Assembly: GCA_004525355.1 (NCBI GenBank)
Contig: SPCK01000019.1
Coordinates: 1-14,132 of the forward strand
DNA from: Spirochaetales bacterium
Lineage (GTDB): Bacteria; Spirochaetota; Spirochaetia; Treponematales; UBA12059
DNA: 14,132 bases
Reading direction: 5' to 3'
A program made the position numbers and the translations under genes. This document shows positions 1 through 6,038 of this stretch, one piece after another. The notes beneath the pieces are model-generated. The model worked only from the letters and a program-made list of their open reading frames with translations, was not told the origin of the DNA and ran no database searches. Position 1 is the first letter of the stretch. Every line of letters begins with the position of its first letter.

Positions 1-96
1 GCCCTGGCCGGGGGCTCCCCACATGCCATATCCTTGGGCGGAAACTGCGGCGACGCCGGCAAGGGCGATAACCAGGACGATTGCGATGCGCTTCAT
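1..96 (-). CDS. Small exported protein, N-terminal part only (cut by window start)
   Basis: The minus-strand frame starting at the ATG at 96 encodes 32 residues before the window ends. It opens with MKR, followed by a hydrophobic stretch of about 15 residues (IAIVLVIALAGVAAV) and an Ala-X-Ala-like cleavage site, VSA before QGYG. This is a classic type I signal peptide; there is no lipobox cysteine, so it is probably soluble in the periplasm or secreted. The mature start is rich in Gly and Pro (GYGMWGAPGQG). The start is fixed by an AAGGAG ribosome binding site at 103-108, six bases upstream. The gene has a strong sigma-54-type promoter at 171-186. Its family cannot be named from 32 residues. 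That it is a real exported protein is well supported; its function is unknown. Confidence 0.75.
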   Translation of the reverse strand, partial: MKRIAIVLVIALAGVAAVSAQGYGMWGAPGQG

Positions 97-170
97 AATG
101 AACTCCTTGAAGGTTCAAAGTATCGCGGGCTCCATGGTCCGCGTCCGAATCAGATCGGTATATACCTAAA

Positions 171-186
171 TGCAGGAAGCGTGCCA
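171..186 (-). promoter_or_regulatory. Sigma-54 (RpoN) -24/-12 promoter for the exported protein
   Basis: Read on the minus strand from 186 to 171 the sequence is TGGCACGCTTCCTGCA. Against the RpoN consensus TGGCACG-N4-TTGCW it matches every defined base except the first T of the -12 block. The invariant GG and GC are exactly ten bases apart. Initiation would be expected near position 160, giving a leader of about 64 bases that ends in a good AAGGAG ribosome binding site. The site is correctly oriented for the gene ending at 96. Confidence 0.75.
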
Positions 187-347
187 TTATGAAAATAATA
201 TCATGCAATAATTATGTAAAATCGTAAATACAATCGATACAACAAAATATGGTTAAAAAAATAATCAGGTTTTCCTGGTCTTTGTTGTTTTCATTGGAGC
301 AAGCCCCTGTATCCGGGGTATGGTATAGGGGAAACAGTTGCACTATT

Positions 348-362
348 GGGAAAATATTTCCC
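348..362. promoter_or_regulatory. Inverted repeat GGGAAA-N3-TTTCCC, possible operator
   Basis: A six-base perfect inverted repeat with a three-base centre lies five bases upstream of the -35 hexamer of the glycosyltransferase promoter. The size and place fit a dimeric regulator site. No regulator family is implied by the sequence alone. Confidence 0.35.
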
Positions 363-366
363 TGTC

Positions 367-395
367 TTGCCCGCTTCTCCAAAGCGGGTTATCAT
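367..395 (+). promoter_or_regulatory. Promoter abutting the glycosyltransferase start
   Basis: TTGCCC (367-372) and TATCAT (390-395) are separated by 17 bases; they match the sigma-70 consensus at four and five of six positions. Only eight bases lie between the -10 hexamer and the ATG at 404, and there is no convincing ribosome binding site, so the transcript would be nearly leaderless. The spacer contains a perfect seven-base inverted repeat, CCCGCTT and AAGCGGG (370-376 and 382-388), overlapping the promoter. It could be an operator. Confidence 0.5.
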
Positions 396-403
396 GGACG
401 CTT

Positions 404-1651
404 ATGAAAATCGGAATTGGATTCGTTACCGGGAGAAAAGGCTTCAAGCACCTCTTCCAGACATATGTCAACAATTGGAACGAGCACGGCCTGGTCGAGG
501 ATCACTCGATGTCGCTGCGCATGTTCATCGCCTACGACCTCTCGTATTTTGGAACCCAGGCCAGCGACTACAAACGCCTGGATCCTGAACTTTCAGGCAA
601 GCTGGACGGTATCTCGTGGTTCGGATCAACGCGAATCGACGATGAACGCCGAAGGCTCGTCCGCGAGGGCGTACTTGATTCAGCTGAATCCGAAATGCTT
701 TTCGGGCAGGGATATGGCAAGAAGCGCAACGCCGTCGTATGGTTCGCCATCCGGGCCGGCATGGATCGGCTCCTGTTCGTGGACGACGACGAATACCCGA
801 TGGCCGTCGAGCGAGGAGAACCTGTGCACTGGCGCGGTCAATCAGTGCTGGGCGCCCACCTGTTCGCCTCGCCGGATGCCGATATAACCCACGGGCGGCA
901 TTGCGGCTATATCTCTCCCATACCCAAGGTCAAGTTCGATAATACGCTGACAGAGGATAAGTTCGCCTTGCTCATCCGCGCACTGTCCAACGACATCGTG
1001 TCCTGGGAAACCATCCGCACGGTGGTCATTGGCGACGGAGGCGTTACCTACGCCGATCCGGCCATCGTGGACGGGGGGCTACCGATGGAAGTCGAATCGG
1101 TCAACGGTATGAAATTCATCAGCGGCGCCAATCTTTGCCTGAACCTTAACCGCGGCGGGGCTGATTCGCCGTTCTTCAATCCGCCCGGCGCACGCGGAGA
1201 GGATACGTTCCTGTCTACCTGCCTCGAGGACAAGCGCGTCATCCGGGTGCCTGCCTATACCTTCCACGACGGATTCTTGCGCTATCAGTCGCTCCTGCAC
1301 GGCGTCCTGCCCAAGCGGCTGGAAGCGGTGGACGCCCGCGAGCCGAGCGTGGTCAAACGCTTCGCCAAGGCCGCCATCGGCTGGGTGCGCTACAAGCCCT
1401 TGTTGACGTACGTAACCAACCGGACAGCTTTCGAGTCCACCATCGAATCGATGGAGGATACCTTCCGGCGCATTGGACCTGACCTCCGGGATTATTTCAA
1501 GGCTGACGAGTTTACGCGGCTGTTGCCCGAGCTCAAGCGGTTTGCCAGGAAGGTCCCGGAACACTATGAGCTGTTCGAGCAGACCAAGGATGCCTGGAAG
1601 AAGGCATTACCTTGGGCAAAGTCCAATCCCTTGGGCGCCGACGGGATATGA
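404..1651 (+). CDS. GT-A-fold (GT2-like) glycosyltransferase
   Basis: This is a 415-residue cytoplasmic protein. Its N-terminus, MKIGIGFVTGRKG, has the first beta strand of a nucleotide-sugar-binding GT-A fold. Around residues 102-132 a GYGKKRN block is followed by LLFVDDDEYP, which carries the DxD-type metal and nucleotide-sugar site (D127-D129). A later GARGEDTFLST block resembles the acceptor-side ED motif of GT2 enzymes. The donor and acceptor are unknown; a cell-surface or lipid-linked glycan is a reasonable guess. The frame is open back to a TTG at 338, but that extra stretch does not resemble a glycosyltransferase. The ATG at 404 begins the fold and sits just after a promoter. Residues of about 310-415 form a charged helical tail that I do not recognise. 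The gene converges on the histidine kinase gene, with 28 bases between the stops and no obvious terminator. Confidence 0.75.
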   Translation: MKIGIGFVTGRKGFKHLFQTYVNNWNEHGLVEDHSMSLRMFIAYDLSYFGTQASDYKRLDPELSGKLDGISWFGSTRIDDERRRLVREGVLDSAESEMLFGQGYGKKRNAVVWFAIRAGMDRLLFVDDDEYPMAVERGEPVHWRGQSVLGAHLFASPDADITHGRHCGYISPIPKVKFDNTLTEDKFALLIRALSNDIVSWETIRTVVIGDGGVTYADPAIVDGGLPMEVESVNGMKFISGANLCLNLNRGGADSPFFNPPGARGEDTFLSTCLEDKRVIRVPAYTFHDGFLRYQSLLHGVLPKRLEAVDAREPSVVKRFAKAAIGWVRYKPLLTYVTNRTAFESTIESMEDTFRRIGPDLRDYFKADEFTRLLPELKRFARKVPEHYELFEQTKDAWKKALPWAKSNPLGADGI

Positions 1652-1679
1652 CGATTGACTGGTAACAAGGAATTGAAGG

Positions 1680-3134
1680 TTATTTGACTGGTTCGGGAGG
1701 CGGTTCGGGCGCCGGTACGGGATTCGCAGATATACTGTTGCCTGATAGCCCCTGAAACGTGACGACGAAACGGGCGCCCGTGGGTGTTTGTTCGGCCCTG
1801 ATGGTGCTGCCCATGGCCTCAAGGAAGGCCTTGCAGAGCGCCAAGCCCATGCCCGTACCTTGCTCGCCATTGGTTCCGAGGGTAAGGATGGTGCGGCCGG
1901 GTTGGAACATACGCTCTATCTGTTCGGGGCGTAGCCCGATGCCGTCATCCTGGACCGTGGCCGTCGGGCGACCGTTTGGTCCTACCGAGAGGCGTACGCT
2001 TACGGTGCCGCCTTCCCGGCAATACTTTACCGAGTTGGACAGCAGGTTCCTGAAGACCGTTACGGTCGCGCGCGAATCCGCCGTGGCCATGAGATCGTTT
2101 TCCGGCAGGCTGATGGTCACGCCCTTGTCGCCGGCCACCGAAGCGACATCGGCGGCGGCTTCCGAGGCGGTGTGCGCCAGCGAGAGTGATTCGTGGTTCA
2201 ATTCCAGCTTGCCGGATTCGCCGCGCGCCCACTCGACCAGGTTTTCCAGGAGACTCGAAGCCCGATCCAACCCTTCAGCGAGGGTAGCCACGCTTTCGCG
2301 CTTGTCATTGAGATCTCCCGAATATTCAAGAAGCTGGTTCCTGGTATAGTGAGCCGCGCTCGCCAGAGGTCCTCTCAGGTCGTGACCCAAGACCGATATA
2401 AGTGCATCCTTCATGGAGACGACTCGCATGAGTCGCTGGTTGCGTTCCTGAAGCGCGATACCCGTTTCTTTCAGCTCCCGTTCAGTCCGTACCGCGGACA
2501 TGATGAAGTAGCCGAAAAGGTTGAAGAAGGCGGTCAGGATGGCCAGCATATATGCTATGGCGCCCATCCTTCCTTCGTTGTAGAGGGACAGCGGCATGTT
2601 GCCGAGGAGTGTGGCGACGGCCCTGCCTACGCCGAGGAGAGCCACGATAAAGAAGTACAGCGAAGCCATAGCGTAGGCCGCGCGAAATCCCCGCTCCTGG
2701 CGGTGCAGGAGTATCCACGCGTCCAACAGGGAAATAGCCGCCAGCAGGCCGGAGAACAGCACGATGCGCGGCCCGACGCCGGTTTCCGCCATCGCGAACC
2801 ATAATCCGAATGAAATCGGCAGAATTCCGTACACGGCCAGCGGAAAACGTCGGTCGCCTCGGAAGCGCCAGAGTGCGTGGCCCATCAGGATGACGCTGCC
2901 CAGCAGTGCCACGTTGGCAATGACCAGTATCTCATAGGGAAGTCCCAGTATCTGGGCCGCCAATCCGATCACGCCCAATGCGAGCAGTCCCTGCCCGCCC
3001 AGCCATTGCCTTGCGCCGGGGAACGTCTTCCTGACCGCGTACAGCGTCAGGGAAAAAGCCAGGCTGCCCAGGTAGACCAAGGACAGCGCGACCACGAGGG
3101 TTTGGATTGAAAGGCTGGAAAAAAATCGTTCCAT
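1680..3134 (-). CDS. Seven-helix membrane sensor histidine kinase
   Basis: This 484-residue protein has about seven hydrophobic helices in residues 10-212 and no evident large periplasmic domain, so it may sense the membrane or a small ligand. A linker of about residues 215-240 leads to the HisKA domain. There the H-box LGHDLRGPLAS carries the phospho-acceptor His251. The ATPase domain has an N-box (FRNLLSNSVKY, N363 and N367), a G1 box (DDGIGL, 396-401) and a G2 box (GEQGTGMGLALCKAF, 423-437). All residues needed for autophosphorylation appear intact. The C-terminus ends in a Pro/Glu-rich tail (about 471-484). No cognate response regulator gene is adjacent on the same strand; the receiver-PP2C protein encoded at 4392-6038 is the nearest candidate partner, which is speculation. 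There is no clear ribosome binding site before the ATG, and TATACT lies 11 bases upstream. Confidence 0.9.
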   Translation of the reverse strand: MERFFSSLSIQTLVVALSLVYLGSLAFSLTLYAVRKTFPGARQWLGGQGLLALGVIGLAAQILGLPYEILVIANVALLGSVILMGHALWRFRGDRRFPLAVYGILPISFGLWFAMAETGVGPRIVLFSGLLAAISLLDAWILLHRQERGFRAAYAMASLYFFIVALLGVGRAVATLLGNMPLSLYNEGRMGAIAYMLAILTAFFNLFGYFIMSAVRTERELKETGIALQERNQRLMRVVSMKDALISVLGHDLRGPLASAAHYTRNQLLEYSGDLNDKRESVATLAEGLDRASSLLENLVEWARGESGKLELNHESLSLAHTASEAAADVASVAGDKGVTISLPENDLMATADSRATVTVFRNLLSNSVKYCREGGTVSVRLSVGPNGRPTATVQDDGIGLRPEQIERMFQPGRTILTLGTNGEQGTGMGLALCKAFLEAMGSTIRAEQTPTGARFVVTFQGLSGNSISANPVPAPEPPPEPVK

Positions 3135-3145
3135 GGCGTTCTGTA

Positions 3146-3151
3146 AGTATA
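3146..3151 (-). promoter_or_regulatory. -10-like TATACT upstream of the histidine kinase
   Basis: TATACT on the minus strand matches the -10 consensus at five of six positions and ends 11 bases before the ATG at 3134. I find no -35 hexamer at a spacing of 16-19, so it is either a weak or activated promoter, or chance. If it is used, the leader would be only about five bases. Confidence 0.35.
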
Positions 3152-3155
3152 CCCG

Positions 3156-3200
3156 TAACTCGACGAATTTTTCCGTAAAAATTTACGAGAACTCGAGTTA
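3156..3200. repeat. Nested inverted repeat between the transporter and kinase genes
   Basis: Outer arms TAACTCGA (3156-3163) and TCGAGTTA (3193-3200) are perfect eight-base complements. Inside them AATTTTT (3166-3172) and AAAAATT (3177-3183) form a seven-base stem with loop CCGT. The alternative palindrome CGTAAA/TTTACG (3174-3187) overlaps the inner stem. The right arm includes the stop codon of the transporter gene. A run of T follows on the plus strand, but none follows on the minus strand. As a terminator it would therefore favour antisense transcripts; otherwise it could be an attenuator or operator for the kinase. Confidence 0.45.
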
Positions 3201-4136
3201 TTTTTCTTGAGTATCGCCCTCGAGCTGACCTTCCTTCAGGCCATATTGCTCTTCGTGTTCGCCGCGCCCAGCCGGTTCCACATGCACGACGATATCGTAG
3301 ACGTTTTCTATGCGTTGCTTGATGGCGCGTTCAACCGATTGCGCGATCTCGTGAGCCTCGTTTACGGTCGTGTTTCCGTCGACCTCGATATCCAGGTCGA
3401 TGTCATAGAGGGAGGACAGCCTGCGTACCCTGGCCCGGTGCGGATTGCCCGCCCCCGAGATCGATCGCACGGCCTCGAATACCGAACGGTACAGGCCCGG
3501 ATCGGCCATGCCGTCCATGATCTCTTCGGTCGCTTCCCTGAAAACGCCGATGGCCGACTTCATGACCCAGAAGCTGACGGCGATGGCCATTATCGAGTCG
3601 ATTATCGGCGCTCTGAAAATCGTGGCAAGGGTCAGTCCAAAAAGGACGCCCGCTGACATGATCACGTCGTTTCTCATGTTCTTGCCGTTGGCTACGAGCA
3701 TGGACGACGAGCAGCGCTTACCGGCGGAGAATTGCGTCCAGGCCAGTAATATTTTTCCCATGATCGAGGCGATGGTAGCCCACAAGGCGAGCGTGCTTGG
3801 CAGCTGCCGGGCCTCGCCACTTCGGAGGGTGTGTATGGTGGAGAGGAACAACTGCGCTCCGGCGAAAAAAATGATGAAGGCCAGTATCGTGGTGGCCGTT
3901 GTCTCGGCGCGGGCATGCCCGTAGGGATGTTCCCGGTCCGAGGGTTTGGCGATGACCGCGGCGGCTGCCAGGGTAACCAGCGAGATGACTACGTCAGTGG
4001 ACGAATCGATGCCGTCACCCACGACGGCAAGGGAACCCGCGACCAGGCCAGCCACTATCTTGAGGAGCGCGAGGATGCCATTACCGGCCAGGCTGACCAT
4101 GGCGGCTCGTTGTATTATCCTGGTTCTTTCCAGCAT
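3198..4136 (-). CDS. Cation diffusion facilitator (CDF) metal exporter
   Basis: This 312-residue inner-membrane protein is the usual length for a CDF transporter. It has six predicted helices in residues 12-205 and a cytoplasmic ferredoxin-like C-terminal domain (about 207-288) ending in HVEP. Family motifs are present: D44xxxD48 in helix 2, the HPYGH loop (70-74) and N153xxxD157 in helix 5. Zinc-type members have His at the first helix-5 position. Asn there is reported for manganese exporters such as pneumococcal MntE, so divalent manganese export is an inference. The protein exchanges metal for protons and protects against overload. The charged tail (about 290-312) is not conserved in the family. 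The ATG at 4136 places MLERTRIIQRAA directly before helix 1, as usual. It has no ribosome binding site, but a good promoter lies six bases upstream. Confidence 0.9.
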   Translation of the reverse strand: MLERTRIIQRAAMVSLAGNGILALLKIVAGLVAGSLAVVGDGIDSSTDVVISLVTLAAAAVIAKPSDREHPYGHARAETTATTILAFIIFFAGAQLFLSTIHTLRSGEARQLPSTLALWATIASIMGKILLAWTQFSAGKRCSSSMLVANGKNMRNDVIMSAGVLFGLTLATIFRAPIIDSIMAIAVSFWVMKSAIGVFREATEEIMDGMADPGLYRSVFEAVRSISGAGNPHRARVRRLSSLYDIDLDIEVDGNTTVNEAHEIAQSVERAIKQRIENVYDIVVHVEPAGRGEHEEQYGLKEGQLEGDTQEK

Positions 4137-4142
4137 CCGGCG

Positions 4143-4171
4143 AGTATACGCCGGCGCTTCGGGCTGTTCAA
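4143..4171 (-). promoter_or_regulatory. Promoter abutting the CDF transporter start
   Basis: On the minus strand TTGAAC (4166-4171) and TATACT (4143-4148) are separated by exactly 17 bases, matching consensus at four and five of six positions. Exactly six bases separate the -10 hexamer from the ATG at 4136, so initiation would fall on or next to the A of the start codon. No ribosome binding site is present. This is a strong leaderless candidate. Confidence 0.65.
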
Positions 4172-4201
4172 CGCTCGACAGGCTCTTCCTGCTTTCATTC
4201 C

Positions 4202-4230
4202 TTGAAAAAATGGGGATCTTCCATTACCAT
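4202..4230 (+). promoter_or_regulatory. Promoter of the small protein - PP2C - pyrC operon
   Basis: TTGAAA (4202-4207) and TACCAT (4225-4230) are separated by 17 bases. The -35 matches five of six and the -10 four of six. It predicts a leader of about 37 bases that carries a GGGAG ribosome binding site (4261-4265) and an A-rich run before the ATG at 4274. It stands back to back with the transporter promoter, with 30 bases between the two -35 elements. Confidence 0.5.
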
Positions 4231-4273
4231 CGTCATTAGCAGCGTCCATCCACGGACTGCGGGAGAAAAAAAA

Positions 4274-4408
4274 ATGTCATACAAGCTTGATGGTGCAAAA
4301 TTCCCTAGCTTGGACGAGTTGGTTGAGGCGCTTTACCCGATGTATTCGGATACGATGTCAGAGGAGGAATTCCGCGCGTTTGCGGAGGAGCATGCCGAAA
4401 AAAGTTGA
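4274..4408 (+). CDS. Small acidic protein of 44 residues, unknown
   Basis: The ATG at 4274 follows a GGGAG ribosome binding site at 4261-4265. The 44-residue product (MSYKLDGAKFPSLDEL onward, ending AEEHAEKS) is acidic and looks helical, with alternating acidic and hydrophobic residues. The phrase MSEEEFRAFAEEH reads like a helix-turn-helix of a folded mini-domain rather than random sequence. It has no transmembrane segment and no Cys. I do not recognise the family. Its last 17 bases overlap the start of the receiver-PP2C gene, and the ribosome binding site of that gene (GGAGGAG, 4384-4390) lies within its coding sequence, so the two are translationally coupled. A role as a partner or regulator of the PP2C protein is inference. 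An in-frame TTG at 4202 would add 24 residues with no protein-like character, so I rejected it. Confidence 0.65.
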   Translation: MSYKLDGAKFPSLDELVEALYPMYSDTMSEEEFRAFAEEHAEKS

Positions 4409-6038
4409 ATCCAATGATGATATCGACAGATGCGCTCGCTTTCGCCATGAGGCGCGGACGTTCCTGAATCACGCCATCGGCTATGCCGAGTTGTTTCCTG
4501 ACAAGGGCGCGGCCGGTTTTACGGACGCGTTTATCAAGTCTCTCGGGCGGCTCCGGACGGCAGTGCAAGATTCAAGAAGTTCAGTCCTTGATTACCTGGA
4601 ATACCTGGACTCCGGTGGGCAAGACGACGATTCGACGCGACAGCAAGCCTATGCCCGTATCTATGACCTGATAGAGAGCATCCAGGCTGCGAGGAACAGT
4701 GCCCCGCCTTTGGATGGAATGACAGCCGGGGTCCTCGAGGACGTGCGCCGTGTCTACCAAGCCGTCAATTCCCTGGTCGACCTTTTGGGAGAGAGGGAGA
4801 AACGCGGAGATTTCATACCCGATTCCTCGCCTGCCGCGGCAAGCATGGGCGAGAAGCCAGCCAAGCGTACCGGTCGAGTACTGATAATAGACGATAACCA
4901 ATTCAACCGCGATTTGTTGTCCCGCCACCTGGAACGGCAGGGGCATATCGTATGTCAGGCACCCGACGGCATCGAGGCATTCAGGATCCTGGGCCAAGCG
5001 CCGTTCGATATTGTATTCCTGGATGTGATGATGCCGGGCATGAATGGTTTCCAGTTCCTGGAGACGATACGAGCGGACCGCGCACTGCGCGAAATGTCGA
5101 TCATCGTCATCAGCGCCCTGGAGGACACGACGTCCATGGCGCGGTGCCTGGAGTTGGGCGCGGAGGATTACCTGCCCCGCGACTTCGATCCCATCTTGCT
5201 CAAGGCCAGAATGGACAGCATTCTGGAGAAGAAAGAATACAAGCGCCAGAATGAGCAGACTTCGCAGCGCTTGGCCGATACACAGGCCATCCTGGCGGCG
5301 GAACTCCAGGGCGCGGCGGATTACGTGCGCGGACTCCTGCCCAAACGCGCGCATTGGGCGGACCTGGCGGTTGACTGGGAGTTCATACCTTCGTTGAGCC
5401 TGGGCGGGGACATCTTCTCGTATTGGCGACTGCCGGGCAGGCGACTGGCGGTTTTCCTGATCGACGTAAGCGGGCACGGCATCGAGGCGGCCCTCCTGTC
5501 GGTTACGGTCATGAACCTGCTCAAGACGACGAGCCTGGTCGGGGCGGATTTCGGTTCGCCGGCATCCGTATTGTCCTTGTTGAACCGATCGTTCCGTGTC
5601 GAAGACCAGAACAACATGTTCTTCACGATCTGGTACGGTGTGTACGATCCGGCCATCCGCTCCCTGATATACGCGACGGCGGGCACGCCTCCAGCGATAC
5701 TGGTCCGTCCCGACGCGAGCCTTGAGGAACTCGTGTCTGACGGCCCACTGATCGGGGTGGACGAGGGCGCCCGGTTCACCGAGATAGAAGTCACCATCGA
5801 GGCAGGTTCCCACTTCTATCTGTTCAGCGACGGCCTGTTCGAGATCCGCAAAAAGGATGGCACCCTGCTCCCGTGGGAGGAATTTCTGGAGCTCCTGGCA
5901 ACGCACCACCGCGAGTGCGCGCTGGCGCCATCCGGCCTGTCGCCCATAAAGCGTATCGTGGATACGGTGCTGTCCCTCTCGTCAAAGAAACTGTTCGACG
6001 ACGACGTGTCCATCGTGGAATTCGCATTTCATGGATAG
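4392..6038 (+). CDS. DHp-like - receiver - PP2C (SpoIIE/RsbU-type) phosphatase
   Basis: This is a 548-residue cytoplasmic signalling protein. Residues 12-70 resemble a histidine-kinase dimerisation helix pair: FRHEARTFLNHAIGYAEL has His19 followed by an acidic residue, as in HD/HE-RTPLN boxes, but no ATPase domain follows. Residues 162-278 are a receiver domain with acidic pair D167/D168, phospho-acceptor D211 (FLDVMMPGMNG) and S241. The usual Lys of the YLPKPF motif is Arg263 (YLPRDF). A coiled-coil-like linker (about 278-310) leads to a PP2C domain (about 325-546) with metal-binding aspartates in LGGD340, IDVSGHG (D358), FSDG (D480) and DDDVS (D537/D538). It probably dephosphorylates a Ser/Thr-phosphorylated partner-switch protein, under phosphorelay control. 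No anti-sigma antagonist gene is present here. The ATG at 4392 has a close GGAGGAG just upstream. The stop overlaps pyrC by eight bases. Confidence 0.9.
   Translation: MPKKVESNDDIDRCARFRHEARTFLNHAIGYAELFPDKGAAGFTDAFIKSLGRLRTAVQDSRSSVLDYLEYLDSGGQDDDSTRQQAYARIYDLIESIQAARNSAPPLDGMTAGVLEDVRRVYQAVNSLVDLLGEREKRGDFIPDSSPAAASMGEKPAKRTGRVLIIDDNQFNRDLLSRHLERQGHIVCQAPDGIEAFRILGQAPFDIVFLDVMMPGMNGFQFLETIRADRALREMSIIVISALEDTTSMARCLELGAEDYLPRDFDPILLKARMDSILEKKEYKRQNEQTSQRLADTQAILAAELQGAADYVRGLLPKRAHWADLAVDWEFIPSLSLGGDIFSYWRLPGRRLAVFLIDVSGHGIEAALLSVTVMNLLKTTSLVGADFGSPASVLSLLNRSFRVEDQNNMFFTIWYGVYDPAIRSLIYATAGTPPAILVRPDASLEELVSDGPLIGVDEGARFTEIEVTIEAGSHFYLFSDGLFEIRKKDGTLLPWEEFLELLATHHRECALAPSGLSPIKRIVDTVLSLSSKKLFDDDVSIVEFAFHG

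Larger units (their letters stand above)
97..403. other. AT-rich divergent control region without a gene
   Basis: This 307-base stretch separates the divergent exported-protein and glycosyltransferase genes. Bases of about 187-300 are much richer in A+T than the surroundings. I see no open frame longer than about a dozen codons with a start. The region holds a sigma-54-type promoter facing left (171-186), a ten-base palindrome ggtatatacc (158-167), an inverted repeat at 348-362 and a promoter facing right at 367-395. The AT-rich block lies immediately upstream of the sigma-54 site, where enhancer-binding protein and DNA-bending sites are usually found. I could not identify a convincing binding-site consensus there. 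Confidence 0.6.

Noticed and set aside
189..227. Tiny ATG frame of 12 codons in the AT-rich block
   Set aside because: It has no SD, is too short to judge, and lies upstream of and against a sigma-54 promoter region where regulatory DNA is expected.
338..403. TTG-initiated 22-codon extension of the glycosyltransferase
   Set aside because: The added residues do not resemble a glycosyltransferase, no SD precedes the TTG, and the stretch contains the promoter and palindromes.
1655..1692. Direct repeat TTGACTGGT (1655-1663 and 1684-1692) between convergent stops
   Set aside because: Nine bases at one locus can occur by chance, and no target-site or terminator structure accompanies it.
4581..5909. 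Long 442-codon open frame on the minus strand
   Set aside because: It lies wholly antisense to the receiver-PP2C gene, whose motifs are unambiguous. Its sequence is Arg/Gln/His-rich with no domain pattern, as expected of a shadow frame in high-GC DNA.
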